Origin: Rehmannia glutinosa
Taxonomy: Eukaryota; Streptophyta; Magnoliopsida; Lamiales; Orobanchaceae
Direction of reading: 5' to 3'
DNA length: 64,000 nt
Assembly (NCBI GenBank): GCA_016081115.2
Contig: CM071933.1
Coordinates: forward strand, 56,558,660-56,622,659
Position numbers and translations under genes: made by a program. Below the pieces are notes generated by a model. The model was not told where the DNA came from and searched no databases. It saw only the letters and a program-made list of their open reading frames with translations. This document shows positions 1 to 11,654 of the stretch, one piece after another (position 1 is the stretch's first letter; the number at the start of each line of letters is the position of its first letter).

Positions 1-1028
1 CTTGATCCTTTGGGACTCGATGCGGAGATGCCTTGGTCGCGCGGTGGCTTCTCGTGCGACTCGGCTTCTTCACACAGGCATTTGCCTTGGTACTACAGAC
101 TCACTTGCTCAAGCTCTTTGGATTTGATCACGAAGCCCTCCAAGAACTCGAGACTGGTTCGACCTTGAACCTTTCTACAATTCTCCTTGGAATGTAGACC
201 CCTTTTCTTCAAAGGTTTCCTCTTGCGATTGAAGCTATCTTTCCTTCACGGGTGAGTGTTGGATTGATTTTCTTCGTGATGTAGGCTTGAGGATTAATCT
301 TGAATGATTTGAGAATATTAAAATGTTTTCTTGAAATGTTCGTGATTTTGGTTGTCAAGATTCTTTTCTCGAGTCATTCCTCGGCCTTTTATAGTGATCT
401 TTCAAAAAATGCCCCGTTGAAGAGATAGGCTTATTTTTGAAAGTCACTTATGGTCGTTGGCTTGTCTTGTTGCGATCCTTGGAATTGCCACTTCCTCGTA
501 TGGATCGTTCTTGACTTTTGATTTCGACACGGTGTAGTAGGCTTCCCATTGGTTCATTCCCTTGCACGCTTCCGGATCGAGCACTTCGAGAAAGGTAGCA
601 TGGAGGTATTACTTGTTTAAGTAATTCTCTTGATTTACGGCAACGGATCTCTTTCGATTATCTCGACTTGATTGCATTTCCTTGCTTTCCCCAGGTGACT
701 TAAGTCGACTTTCAATCATGGATGACTCTTGTCACTTCAACTTGAGACTTGGCTATCTTGAGTTGACTTGCTGATACTTTACTGTTGCATCTCATTTGCA
801 CCTTGATTGAGTTCCGTCTTCTTCTTCTTTGCCATACTCACTTTGTCTTGCGGTGAGTCTTCCTTCTAGTCTCGAGTTGTCTTCTTGCATGTTTAGGCAT
901 AGCTGATTTAACTCAGCTTGACCAACCCTATTTGTTACAATGCAGTTTACAACAAAAATGGAGTGTCAACTTCCTAGTTTAAGTTTTACATGGCATTCAT
1001 CATAATCTAAACAATAAATTTCCCAACA
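1..1028 (-). mobile_element. Truncated Sirevirus-type copia LTR (cut by window edge)
   Basis: The stretch ends in TTTCCCAACA and its last 80 bases closely follow the ends of the two LTRs of element B (23123 and 40781). The middle shares the TATA signal (TATAAAAGG on the minus strand, about 385-393) and several phrases with those LTRs. LTR identity is read directly; the family assignment rests on element B. No polypurine tract follows base 1028, so the outer side of the LTR faces right and any element body lies to the left, outside the window, or this is another solo LTR. Confidence 0.75.
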
Positions 1029-2058
1029 TTCTCTATTCAAGTACTTCGCTTTAATTCTTGTTTTATCAAAATGCCTTTGATCTAAACTTGTTTGATGTAT
1101 TGATTCATAATTCTAACCGATGAGTTTCAATACTAGATCTTGAGTACTTGACACAAATAGATTGCATAATTGAGAAGTCTGTGAATATTTGTGAGATCTT
1201 ATAATCTTTTGAACTGTTGGGAGTTGGGTATCTTATGTTGAGTAGAGATGCTAGCATAGATATTCCAATCAACGCTTTTACATACATCTCGAGAGAGGGG
1301 GTAAATTACTTTGGTGATTGGTCTATAGAGAAGAATACGTTTAACCTTGGTTTGCTTAATCTGAGCATAAAAGTGGGATATTAACTAAAACCATAACCCA
1401 GGAATCCATCCATCCATACTTGATCTTTCAATCGTTCTTTGCTTTGTTATTTTAGGATTAATTTCTGCTTTAATAGTAATAAAACCAACCATTCAAAGTT
1501 CGATAGTTTAGATAAAAATAGGACTATTATAATCCAATACTTGGTACACTAATTTATTAATCCCTGTGGATTCGACCTTGCAAACCCTATTCTATAAATT
1601 GATCCGTACACGTGCGGTGAAGCATAAAAAAATAGGCGAACAGTCACGTAGAAATGAGAAAATATTGAAAACACTGAATTTTAACATAGGGCGACCGGTC
1701 CACATAGGGTTCGACTGGTCGACCCTATGTTAGACCGGTTGCCCTTTTGAAAAACCAATACAGGGATTTGCAGGCATCCCAGGTCAATCGGTCGAAATAA
1801 AAACATTTATCAAACAATTATAGCCTAAGTGTTTGAGCTTCAATCCCTAAGGAATACGACCTTGCTTGCTATTATCCTATAAACTACACTGCTTTGTACA
1901 CTTGTAGTTCTATGGACCAAAATATTTTTGGCGAACAATATACACAATAATGTAAGTGCATGAATATACATAAATAAAATTACTATATTCATTTTCAATT
2001 CTTTATTTTTACGCCACGAGATATTGTAAGAAGTTTTGGCATCATCACGAAACAAAAT
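1029..2058. other. Non-coding retroelement remnant, gypsy-like leader phrases
   Basis: No gene is visible. Two diverged copies of a roughly 90-base phrase (near 1561-1625 and 1844-1905, both with a CGACCTTGC core followed by CTATAAA and GTACAC) resemble the LTR-end/leader phrase of plant Athila-like gypsy elements. This is family pattern recall, not an alignment. Short open frames here have no recognisable domain. Confidence 0.3.
1689..1744. repeat. 56-bp near-perfect palindrome
   Basis: The segment begins GGGCGACCGGTC and ends GACCGGTTGCCC; its reverse complement matches itself along nearly the whole length, with CATAGGG/CCCTATG blocks inside and a TCGACTGGTCGA centre. It lies between the two gypsy-like phrases and is GC-rich in an AT-rich setting. 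Confidence 0.85.
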
Positions 2059-2801
2059 TGTTGGAAAATTTATTGTATAGATTTTGATGATTCTTAGAAA
2101 CTTTGATTAGAAAGTTGGCATGCCCCATTTTTGTATGTAAATTCTACTTTGTTTAGAAAGATTATTATCCGAGTCAAATAGGAGCTAAGTAGAATACAGA
2201 AGACTTACTAAAGAGTGCGAGAGAAGAATCAATTTGAGTCGCGCGGTGAGTGAATCAAGACCTTTAGTCAAGTACATTAGCTAAGTCTTTCGGAAGACTT
2301 ATAGCAGAGTCAACCAAAGAATGATGGAGATGACTCAAGTAAAGGCGTAAAAGCATTTTGAAGCACTCGAGACAAAAAAAAGAGTTGTTGTATTAAAGTC
2401 AAAAAATTTAACTATTTTGGTAATGGTGGCGGACCGCAACCTTAAAGTGTTTCTATTGAAAGAGTGCAAGAAGCATAAGCCGATAAAAGCCCGCATAACT
2501 CGAATCCTAAGTAAGAGTTTGAAAAGGTTGATAAACTAAGTTTTAAAAGGTTGTGAGACTTCACGCAAATTAAGAAAAAGCGATTTTCTAAAAGTTAACT
2601 TCATTTAATTGAGTTACTCTATCAACGGCTCTCTCTGAGTCTGTTGAGTGGTTAATTCTTCATTTGAAGCTCAACATAGTTTGTCTTAAATGACTTAGCT
2701 ATTTTCTTGTCAACTCGATTTTAAAAGAATTGAATAATTGGGGAAAGTTTATTCAATCCCCTCCCTTCTCTAGAATATATCTGCACGCCTTGAGACCTAC
2801 A
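2059..2801 (+). mobile_element. Solo LTR, same Sirevirus-type family as element B
   Basis: Starts TGTTGG and ends GACCTACA, matching the reverse complement of element B's LTR ends; the 3' part shares the GAGTTACTCTATCAAC and GTTGAGTGGTTAA blocks seen near 21830 and 39240. No internal region follows on either side. The flanking pentamers AAAAT (2054-2058) and AAAAG (2802-2806) are a plausible decayed 5-bp target duplication. At 743 bp it is about half the length of the B LTRs, so it carries internal deletions. Confidence 0.75.
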
Positions 2802-3508
2802 AAAAGTATAACTTTTACTCTAAAAGTATATATTTTCAAAATAACAAAATTAGTAATTGTAGTGTCCCGAAAAGTATTATTTCTCCTAAAAAGATTTAAC
2901 ATTTTCCTAAAGACTATTATTATAATTATAGAACAAGTCTGCGTTGATGTTTTTCTTCTTTGTGTTTCTTTAATCAACCACCAGTATAGACCCCTTGCTC
3001 AGTCATGGTCATTTTACGTCGGCAATCTCCCTAAAACACCACAACTAGGTTCATTTCACCAAGGGCGAGCAGGAAATATTTCGGGATGGGCCGATATGAA
3101 AAAAATGGGGTGGGCGAATAAGAAAATCATATAAAATATACTTAAAATATTTTATTTTTTTAAATTTTATAGTGTAAAAATTTTATTTTTTTAAAAATGG
3201 GGGGGTCGGGGCCCAGGTTGGCCCCCCTTCCTCCGCCAACCAACAGAGACTCCATTTTAACTCCAATCCATACATTAACCATTAATCACCCAACATAAGC
3301 ACCTACGATCGGTCATCCACTTAGGACCCATGCAAATGCCTACTAGCCATTGCGAAACTCGCCACCAAAAAGCACGAACCCGCGTTACTCACCACCGCAA
3401 GTTGTCACTATCCACCGACACACGTGTGTGTGTGTTATTGTGGGTGTGGAGATGGAAAATGAGGGGGCGAGAGAGAGGTAGATATATATATATATATGTA
3501 TATATAAT

Positions 3509-3542
<34 letters not shown>

Positions 3543-3608
3543 TGGAGATTGCCTCTCCCTAAAATTTAGGTGTTTTTTTATAACGGGCCCGGGTATTGGG
3601 TCCGACTC
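2802..3608. other. Intergenic, no gene seen
   Basis: Contains a G-rich stretch near 3060-3240 that vaguely resembles hAT subterminal repeats, and a compound (TA)n(GA)n microsatellite at about 3480-3544. Open frames here are low-complexity and read through the microsatellite. Confidence 0.5.
3480..3544. repeat. (TA)n(GA)n microsatellite
   Basis: An interrupted TA run followed by a GA run, directly visible. Confidence 0.9.
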
Positions 3609-3856
3609 TTGAGCTCTATCTTTTTTTTTTTAACTACTAGGGGGAACCGCGGCCGCTACTCTTCGAGTGCGCACTAGATAAACCCCGGGCTAGCGTAATA
3701 GCACCGCAAACTACGTCAACCAGGTAAACCACACTAGGAAAGCCCGTGTGACAGGCTCAACCAAGAAAGTGTTGGTAGGGAATCGAACTCGTGACCTTCG
3801 GTCCCGCTCTCACCTACTCCATTAACTTGGCTACCCTTGCGGGTTGAGTTGTATCT
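3609..3856 (-). mobile_element. tRNA-derived SINE
   Basis: Read on the minus strand, the element starts near 3843 with a tRNA-like head: an A-box-like TAGCCAAGTTAATGG and a B-box-like GAGTTCGATTCC about 30 bases further on, both expected of an internal RNA polymerase III promoter. It ends in an A run (T run 3621-3631 on the plus strand). The flanks 3609-3621 (TTGAGCTCTATCT) and 3844-3856 (TTGAGTTGTATCT) agree at 11 of 13 positions and fit a target-site duplication. The span given includes both duplications. Confidence 0.8.
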
Positions 3857-4483
3857 TATGAATTAGGATCCGTAAGCGTCTTATAAAAGACATAGAACAT
3901 GTGATTTGTGTGAGGATAACAAATTACAAATATTTTTTGTCAATTTGTGACTTTCATATAGGGGAATGAAAGAAAAGTCTTTATATTGATCTAATTAGCA
4001 TAATATACAACTTGGTTGTTCCTAATATCCGACATTGCAAATCTTAGGTGTGATGTGGGCATTAACAACAGCCTGGCGGTCTCTTATTTTTTTTAAAGTG
4101 TTTCGTCTTATATACGTTAACTAAAAAATAGGTGAAATATCATAGGGAATAAAAGATTGGTAATGCCTTAGCAAGACTTGTACTCGTAAGTATACCAATT
4201 GACAATAGAACCAACCCTCTTATAACATTGAACGGTATCAGTTCACACCGAAACACACAGAAAAGTATTAAGATATCCCAAGTGCATATATAATTTTATA
4301 CATCATTATGTTGTATGTATTGGTTTGTCTTAACAATGTGGATTTTACATTAAATATTGGTGATATGATATTAGCCATACCTACTGGTATCTTCATATAT
4401 ACGTACGATCCAAAACTAATCAGAATTGTTATTTAACAAACCGTTGATGGATTGGCATATTCAAGTACTATACGTACTAGTCT

Positions 4484-4490
4484 ACCTAAC
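4484..4490 (+). promoter_or_regulatory. AC-III-like element ACCTAAC upstream of MYB
   Basis: The heptamer ACCTAAC lies about 365 bp upstream of the MYB start codon. AC elements are the known targets of lignin-type R2R3-MYBs, so autoregulation or control by related MYBs is possible; a heptamer can easily occur by chance. Confidence 0.25.
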
Positions 4491-4758
4491 TTTAATTTAG
4501 ATAAAATATTCCTCAAAAAAGAAAAATCTAGATAAAATATTTATAATTCATAATTAATATTAAATTAGAAAATCCATTGTCCACTCAATATTGATTAGGT
4601 AGGAAAAAATCATGCAGGGCCCGTACGTCATATATGTCTCTACTAATCATTATATTATATATAGAGAGAGAAAGGTGAAGTGATGATGAGAAATTGAGAA
4701 TGCACCATGCAAGGAGGCACACAAATCAATTAGCCTCTATGCTGGACGTTCTACCTTA

Positions 4759-4774
4759 ACTATATATTATATAG
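4759..4774 (+). promoter_or_regulatory. Putative TATA region and (TC)n leader of the MYB gene
   Basis: ACTATATATTATATAG lies about 85 bp before the start codon and is followed by a pure TC run (4776-4793). A pyrimidine tract in this position is common in plant 5' leaders. The transcription start is not determined. Confidence 0.45.
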
Positions 4775-4853
4775 TTTCTCTCTCTCTCTCTCTATAGATG
4801 TGAACATTATATTGTGTAATTAATTAATTAGTTGAGAGCAGAGAGAAATTAAA

Positions 4854-7451
4854 ATGGGGAGAGGGCGAGCTCCGTGCTGTGATAAAAGCAAGGTGAGAAC
4901 CGGACCCTGGAGCACTGCAGAGGATTTAAGGCTTATAAATTTCATTCAAAAACATGGACATCCCAACTGGCGTGCTCTGCCTAAACAAGCAGGTATGTAT
5001 ATATATATTAACTTATACAAGAATGGATCAATCATGCATGCACATTCTTAAACTTGCATCATCTATATAAACTACCCTCACACTTGCTCCTTAATTCCTT
5101 AATTTGCTGCTTCCTCATTTTCCTAGTGTTTCGCTTATATTAGATCATCATTTGGGTTTCAATGCGTCTGGTCAATGTCATGTGTACAATAATGACATCA
5201 TTTTATAAACGTTCTGCCAAAAAAAAAAAACAATAAACATGGTGTGTAATTAATTGATCTTAGCTTGCAAACGCCTATCTTGTTTATGATTTAAGCTTTT
5301 CCAGAGATCATGAGTAACATATAAAATTTGTCACATTAAGAGATGGGGAAAATTTACTTCAATGTGATGTAGAAATTAGAATTATATGGAACAAAGAGTG
5401 ACATAATTAATTAAATATTAACTGGAAAAAGTGTTTTAGTTTCTCACTAGTTAAATCTTGAAACCAAATAAAGTATGAACGAGGAAGAGTTAGTAACCAA
5501 CTAATCCTCTGATAATCAAATTCGTGATCGATGTCTTCCTTCGTACAATATTGGCGGAGCTAGGGGGCAGTATCCCCTATTATTATTCCCCTTAATTAGT
5601 TTCCTAAAGAATTCTGTTTTGAAAAATTAAATTACAATTTATATGTTTTTTATCCGGTCTGCCTCACTTTCGTGTCTCAGCCTATTCCACTCTCAAGGCC
5701 GGGCTAAGCCATTGTCTTCATAGTTTGTTCACATATATATGAAAAGTTAACAGTTATTATTTAATTATTTTCTTACACAAAAGAAAAAGAAAAAATAAAT
5801 TATATATGTTAATTCTTCTCACAAAATATATTGCTTAATTAGGTTCTTAATTATTGTTTGCAGGACTACTCCGATGTGGAAAGAGTTGCCGTCTGAGGTG
5901 GATTAATTACTTAAGACCTGACCTCAAACGAGGGAATTTCACACCTCAAGAAGAGGAAACCATAATCCAACTGCATAATACTATTGGAAACAAGTACATA
6001 TTATAGTAACACTGCTAACTCACATTTTCTAGCCCCTCTCGAATATCTCAACCCTTCATTTATATTTTAGGGATAATTACAAAAAACTAGTATATTGACC
6101 TATCTTTCAAAATTACAAATACTCCCTTGAAGTGTTACAATACCCCTTTGAGGTTTGTATCTATCTACCAAGGGTGCGATTTATAATATAAAAACCAAAA
6201 AATAATTGGATTTTTTTTGTAAGGCAAAGTTGTTTTTTAATTCTCTAAGTGGAGCCTATAATAGATTTGGTCATTTTTTCCCAACTTTGAATTTAGTCCT
6301 TTAAATGGTTGAAATTCGGATATTTAGTCATATTACCTGCTATAACAGGTAAATGTTACTTGCTATACTTATGTGGACTTTTTTTCTTCAAAAACTTTAA
6401 TTTTTGAAAGTATACTTCAATTATAAATATGTAAATATTAACAAATTGTCCATCTTTTCAAAGAGTATATAGTGGTTATTCAAAATTTAAAAATATTAAA
6501 ATAAATATTATTTCAATTTATGTTTCTTATAAATGAAAAATTATGTTGTTTAAAAAAGAAAATTCACGTAAGTGTAGAATGTAACCATATCACATGTTAT
6601 GGCAGGTAATAGGACTAAAAGTTTGAATTTTATCCATTTTAAGGATTGAATTCAAAGTCCAGAAAAAAAAAAAAAGACCAAAACTCCAAGAGGCTCCATT
6701 TAGAGGACGAATAAAATAATTTTGCCTTTTTTGTAATTAGGCTAAATTTCTGGGGTTGTTTGTAATTATCATAAATTTTATTAGCTTATTATTATTCTAA
6801 CGTTATGCAATCCACAGGTGGTCAAAGATTGCAGCTAGTTTGCCAGGAAGAACTGATAACGAGATAAAAAATGTGTGGAACACACACTTGAAGAAAAGAC
6901 TCATAACCGATGAAGCCAATAAACACTCTACAATGGACGACCACTCGCCTAATACTTGTTCATCTAATTATTGTACCTCATCATCATCAACTTCTATCTC
7001 AACATCTGGAGATGATAACCTGGAAATTTTACATTGTGATCCAGATAACAGCCCAAAACAAGCTTCCGGATATTCAGATAATGGCTATATCGAAAATATT
7101 CCATCAGACATTAATATTGATATTGGGGTTTGGGAATTGCTGAATTCCAATATTAATCCATTACAGGAGTCCAATAAAACTGATCAACAAATTAATTCAT
7201 GTGGGGAACAGGACACAAATCTTTCCGTTTTTACAGAAAACAATGTTGATGGTGAGATTGAACTTAGCAAGTGGTTGAGATTGTTAGAAAATGAACTTGG
7301 ACTAACAAATGATGATGGTGACCATCTCCGAATGGACGGCCAACATACGGTGGACCAACAAATTACCAATTTTGAGCCAGAAATTAGCCCTGCATTCTTG
7401 GACTATTCTCCAATTATATGGCCTTCTTCTCCTCAGTATCTTGGCGACTAA
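4854..7451 (+). CDS. R2R3-MYB transcription factor, MYB58/MYB63-like
   Basis: Three exons: 4854-4992, 5864-5993 and 6818-7451 (903 nt, 300 residues plus TAA). Both introns are GT-AG (GTATGT..TTTGCAG; GTACAT..CCACAG), with phases matching the usual R2R3-MYB pattern; the 130-nt middle exon is the standard length. R2 covers residues about 15-65 (Trp19, Trp39, Trp59; motif LRCGKSCRLRWINYLRP), R3 about 68-117 (Phe72, Trp91, Trp110; GRTDNEIKNVW). The N-terminus MGRGRAPCCDK and the ALPKQAG block fit subgroup 3 (MYB58/MYB63), known activators of lignin genes through AC elements; subgroup 2 (MYB13/14/15) is the main alternative. The R3 repeat lacks the Arg/Lys and Leu spacing of the bHLH-interaction motif. 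The C-terminal 180 residues are acidic, Ser/Asn-rich and probably activating. Residues 15-17 read RTG where RGP-type context is usual (KVRTGPWS rather than KVKRGPWS). No stops or frameshifts. Intron 1 holds a short TE-like patch (about 5550-5710); intron 2 holds a foldback element. Confidence 0.93.
6222..6728. mobile_element. Foldback/MITE-like element inside MYB intron 2
   Basis: Two inverted arms of at least 110 bp: 6241-6355 (TTCTCTAAGTGGAGCC...) and about 6595-6709 (...GGCTCCATTTAGAGGAC). Matching blocks include TTTGGTC/GACCAAA, AATTTAGTCCTT/AAGGATTGAATT and TTACCTG/CAGGTAA. The pairing extends outwards to AAGGCAAA (6223) and TTTTGCCTT (6727). No clear target duplication was found, so the superfamily is open. 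It fills most of the 824-bp intron without touching the splice sites. Confidence 0.7.
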
Positions 7452-7529
7452 AATAAGTCAATTACATGGGGGCCAATTTAGGAACCGTGTCAAAGTTGGC
7501 CAAATTTTCCTTTTTCTTTCTCTACGATC

Positions 7530-7685
7530 TTTTTTTTATATAACCCAGATACCCGGGTGTGCCCAGCACCCGACTAATCCTAAACATGCTAGCACCAGAG
7601 GCCCTTGGCCTATCAAGATGTGAATCGCGGGATGTGTTCGAGTGGTCAGGATTGAACCAGGACCCAACTGTCTCCTGTCAAATTG
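7530..7685 (-). mobile_element. SINE-like fragment 3' of the MYB stop
   Basis: On the minus strand there is a B-box-like GGTTCAATCCTG followed about 110 bases later by an A-rich tail (T run 7530-7537 on the plus strand). The A-box half is not recognisable, so it is probably 5'-truncated. It begins about 80 bp after the MYB stop codon and so may lie in the MYB 3' UTR. Confidence 0.4.
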
Positions 7686-8077
7686 AGTAAATTGCAAATT
7701 TATTTCAGTATGTTATGGACATTTGCAATTTTAGTCTAATAACTTATAAAATTACAGTTTTGGTCCTGGACCATTTTACCATTGTGGTTAAAAGTGTTTT
7801 CAGTCATGTATCTTTTACAAACTAGCTAGCAATTATGGTCTCGTATCTTTCTGAAAGTTATAATTTTGATATTTTGCTCAAAATGAGTTAATATATCTGT
7901 TATCCCAATATATTAATCTTTTTATTTTTTATGTTCATCTATCTTTAGGATTTGAAGATAATGATTGTAATAAACGCATCTCGGATATTCGTTTGGGTCC
8001 ATTATGGTTTGAAAAATTTTCCTCACCACATGTTAATTACATAAATATAACATATCTATCTATCTACCTATCTATCA

Positions 8078-8111
<34 letters not shown>
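7686..8111. other. Non-coding, with (TATC)n and (ATT)n microsatellites
   Basis: AT-rich sequence without gene signals. A TATC-type run (about 8053-8076) and an ATT run (about 8077-8111) are directly visible. Confidence 0.6.
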
Positions 8112-8114
<3 letters not shown>

Positions 8115-11100
8115 TATACTATCTTAAAAGTGTGAATGTTTTTTGGAACTTTTGATTTGACAAAAATATCCATTTGATATGATAAAATTTAGGGGCAACT
8201 AAATAATTGAATATTTATTTGGCTTTTATTTGTTCAATTGCAAGAGAAGTGACCTTTTGTATTCTACACATCAAAAGTATTATTCTTTCATCTATAACTC
8301 TTAAAATATTCTAAATATTGAAATAATATTAGTTCATATTAAACTACATTTCGAGAGCTTTCTAGTCATATGTCATAAGCATATATAAGGATTTCACATG
8401 AGAAATTTTCAACCTTTTAAAGTTCAGCACTATGTAAAATTAAGAATTTCTGTTTTCTTATAGTATTGTTATTTATTTAAACTTTCCTAAAATGTTCATT
8501 TATACCCATTTTTTATCTTTCAAAAAACTGAATATATATTTTTTTAATCATAACACTAAGCATACTTTAAATTTTTATAAAAGCATTTCAAATTAAATTT
8601 GGTTTCAATAAATCGTCAACCATATGTTCTAAACATATATCGTTATAGAAGAAAATTTTAATTGTTTAAAGTTTAGTATGATGAGAAATTGTACATTTCT
8701 TATATTCTTTTGAATTTTTTGCAATAATTAAATATCTTTATTATAAGTTATAAGAAACATATCAAAATACAATAGATATGATAAGAAAGAATAAAATAAA
8801 AAATATTTTAGTGGTTTTGATATTAAATAAAAATTAGAGAAAATACATAATCCTCCATGGTCAGAAAACTCCCTCAATTAGTAATATGTAATTTTGAAAA
8901 TTAATTTTATTTATGGTTATTATTGAAAACAAGAGAGTTTCTTATTTTATTTTTATTTAAATCCCAAGCATACTTTGTTTCAATTAGCCATATCAGTAAA
9001 ATAAAAATTATAAAATAAAAGGAATGAGATAAACATGAAAAAAAGAGAATAAGAACCAAAACAAGTTTGTCTTAACAAAAACATTTACCTTTTAAATTCC
9101 AACTATATGTATTAATATGACTTTTATATCTTACATTATAAGTTTTAGTTTCTAGTTTATTGTTTTTTGAATATGTTAAGATTTCAATCCTTTAATTGTT
9201 TTATTTCCTATAAAATAAAAGAGCAAGTGCAAATAAAATATTAAAAATTATGTATAAATATATTTATAAAAAAAATCATAATGAAATCTTAATAAAAAAA
9301 CTCTGTATGTATTAAATTGACCTTTATGATAAAACTTGAATGTCGTTTGAAATTACACCCTTAAAAAGTCATAATTGTTTTTGAATGTCGTTTGAAATTA
9401 CACCCTTAAAACTTGAATGTCGTATTAAATTATGTATATATATATTTATAATTAAAACATGTACGGTGTACAAAATAATTAAATTTTAATGAAATGATGT
9501 GATCAAAGAGTGAAACATAAGCTAAAATCGGATTAAGTCTAAATGATCATATATGATACGCAAACGAAAAAAAAAACTCATTGAACATATACAAAGTTAA
9601 CATTTGTTGAGAAATTAATATATTACTTAAATTGTATGTTAATTCAAATACTAATATAACATTCATAAAAAACTAAGTAAATTAAATAATTACAACAAAT
9701 TAAAGTGAAAACTAAGAATAAAATATATTTTAAAAGAAATGGTTATATTTGACATTAATGAGTTGAGACAGGCCAAAATAGTTTTAAGGGTTAATTTCAT
9801 ATATATAGATAGTTCAGGACTAAACCAAATGAAACATATAAAAAGTTGAAAGAATAAAAGTAAATAGTTAAAAAAATGTGTGTGTCATAGCTGGAAATTC
9901 TAAAAAAATTAAATGACTTTGATAATTTGACATTTTGGGTAAAATATCAGTTCATTATAAAAGTACACCTTTATGACTTATAAAGATTCAAGAACAGAAA
10001 TAATTATTATAAAATTAGGTACAAATTATTCTTATTTTTACAAAATAAAATATTATGAAAAAGAATCAGAAATGCAAAGTCTCTGTATGTATGTGAAATT
10101 GTATTAAAATAAATAAATAAAATAAACTTATTTAATATGAAATAATTTGATATCTATGTCAAAGTTTAATATTTCTTAAATTACATATTAATTCAGGTGC
10201 CAATATAATATTCAAAATACTATTTATGTATCAAATTTACTGTGTTAAACCATACATAAATAAATTAGAGTAAAGTGACCATGATTAGTGCTAAGTAATA
10301 TGAATTCTTCTGGGCATAAAGAGGCATAAAAGAATAGTTAAAGAGTTTTTTACAACTTGATATCTAAATTTTTGGCAACTATATTTCTTATTTGATCAAA
10401 AATTCAATAAAAACTTCAAATAATGATTAAAATACTATATACCTTTTTTGTAATAAAGGCACTAAAAAGGGATTGATAATTATATTTTAAAATAAATAAT
10501 ATGATTTTGTAAACGAGATTAAAAGAGATCAATTTTAAATGTACATTCTCTTCAAACAAATATAGATTAGTTTTAATATACTAAGAATAACTGCTATTTT
10601 CTTGATTATACGTCTTACAAAATTTACTAACTACGTAAATTTTAATATTAACCAAAATAGCCAAATTCAATTGCAAATACAAACTCTAATAGCATAACAT
10701 ATCTTTCTAAAATTTAATGAAATTTAAAAAAAAAACTAATTTAGTTTTTAGTTTATTATACAACTTTTAAAACCTTAAGTGTTTGCAATAATTTTTAAAC
10801 ATGAAAATTAATTAGTATTATATTTAATTATGAAAAACTGACACATGAAAATTGTTAGCTTATTTTCCTTTCATAAAATTATATCTGGTTTATTATTTAT
10901 TAAGTGAAGTTATTTTGTGTGCAATTGAATAGAGTTTCAAAACTCAGATTTCGACTTATCATTTTTCATAGTTTTATTTAATATCTGACTCTCGATGAAA
11001 ATAATGGATTAACTTATCTATTAGGTTAATGTTTATTATTTCTAAGGCAGTGGAATCATAAGACTGTAAACTTTAAGTTTAAGTGTTATGATAAAATATT

Positions 11101-11654
11101 GACTTTGTTACTAGAATTAAAATAATATATGGAACATGTTTTTTTTACGTGTATATTATTTTTTTGGATTTTTTAATTTGTTTTTTACGTGTATATTAAT
11201 TACTTTTTTAATTAAGGCGATAACTTGTGATTTATTAATTATTAGCTTATGAATTATAAGCTAAATTTCTTGTCTTCTTATTATGTGAAATGCATCCAAT
11301 GCTAAAACAATTCAAAATTAGTTAAGAAGATAATACTTTTCTAGCCATAAAAATGAAATAAAACATTGATGAATGTCATTGTAAGCTAATATAGGACATA
11401 TATTGTTGTTAAACTAATTTTAAATTTTTTTTTGGATTGAAGTTTTGAAAATAATTATTCAGCAATTCATATCGATCTATAATTAAAGTAAAGAAAAATA
11501 TATTAAATACTTTGTAATATTTAAATTTAATTAATATTTATTTATTTATAAATCACTTTTTAATATTTAAATATTAATTAATAAAATTATTAAATAATAT
11601 AATTATTTAAGTAAAGTCATGTGGATCACGTGCGACGCACGTGTTTCTTATTAG
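8112..11654 (+). mobile_element. Helitron-like non-autonomous element
   Basis: The right end carries a perfect 7-bp-stem, 3-nt-loop hairpin CACGTGCGACGCACGTG (11627-11643), followed 11 nt later by TTAG and then T, close to the Helitron CTRR/T terminus with hairpin about 11 nt inside. The left end, ...ATACTATCTTAAAAGTG at 8116, resembles plant Helitron 5' ends but lacks a clean TC start. The roughly 3.5 kb between is strongly AT-rich with no RepHel frame, so it would be non-autonomous. The right end is the better supported; the left boundary is a guess. Confidence 0.45.
9337..9425. repeat. Short tandem duplication (about 44-bp period)
   Basis: The phrase TTGAATGTCGTTTGAAATTA followed by CACCCTTAAAA occurs twice and its first 10 bases a third time, inside the Helitron-like stretch. 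Confidence 0.75.

Larger units (their letters stand above)
3857..4853. other. Upstream region of the MYB gene
   Basis: About 1 kb of AT-rich sequence with no open frame of note. It ends in a TATA-like stretch and a (TC)n tract immediately before the MYB start. It should hold the MYB promoter; only the elements listed separately could be picked out by eye. Confidence 0.5.

Noticed and set aside
3060..3240. G-rich stretch resembling hAT subterminal repeats
   Set aside because: No terminal inverted repeat, no 8-bp duplication and only loose similarity to 30219-30335.
3330..3569. Open frame ending in a Tyr/Ile repeat
   Set aside because: It is created by translation of the (TA)n(GA)n microsatellite.
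3609..3856. A functional tRNA gene
   Set aside because: Only A/B-box-like motifs are present, without a cloverleaf; the A tail and duplications identify a SINE.
5550..5710. Possible TE patch in MYB intron 1 (GGCGGAGCTAGGGGGCAG)
   Set aside because: The phrase is common in plant repeats but neither end nor a duplication could be located.
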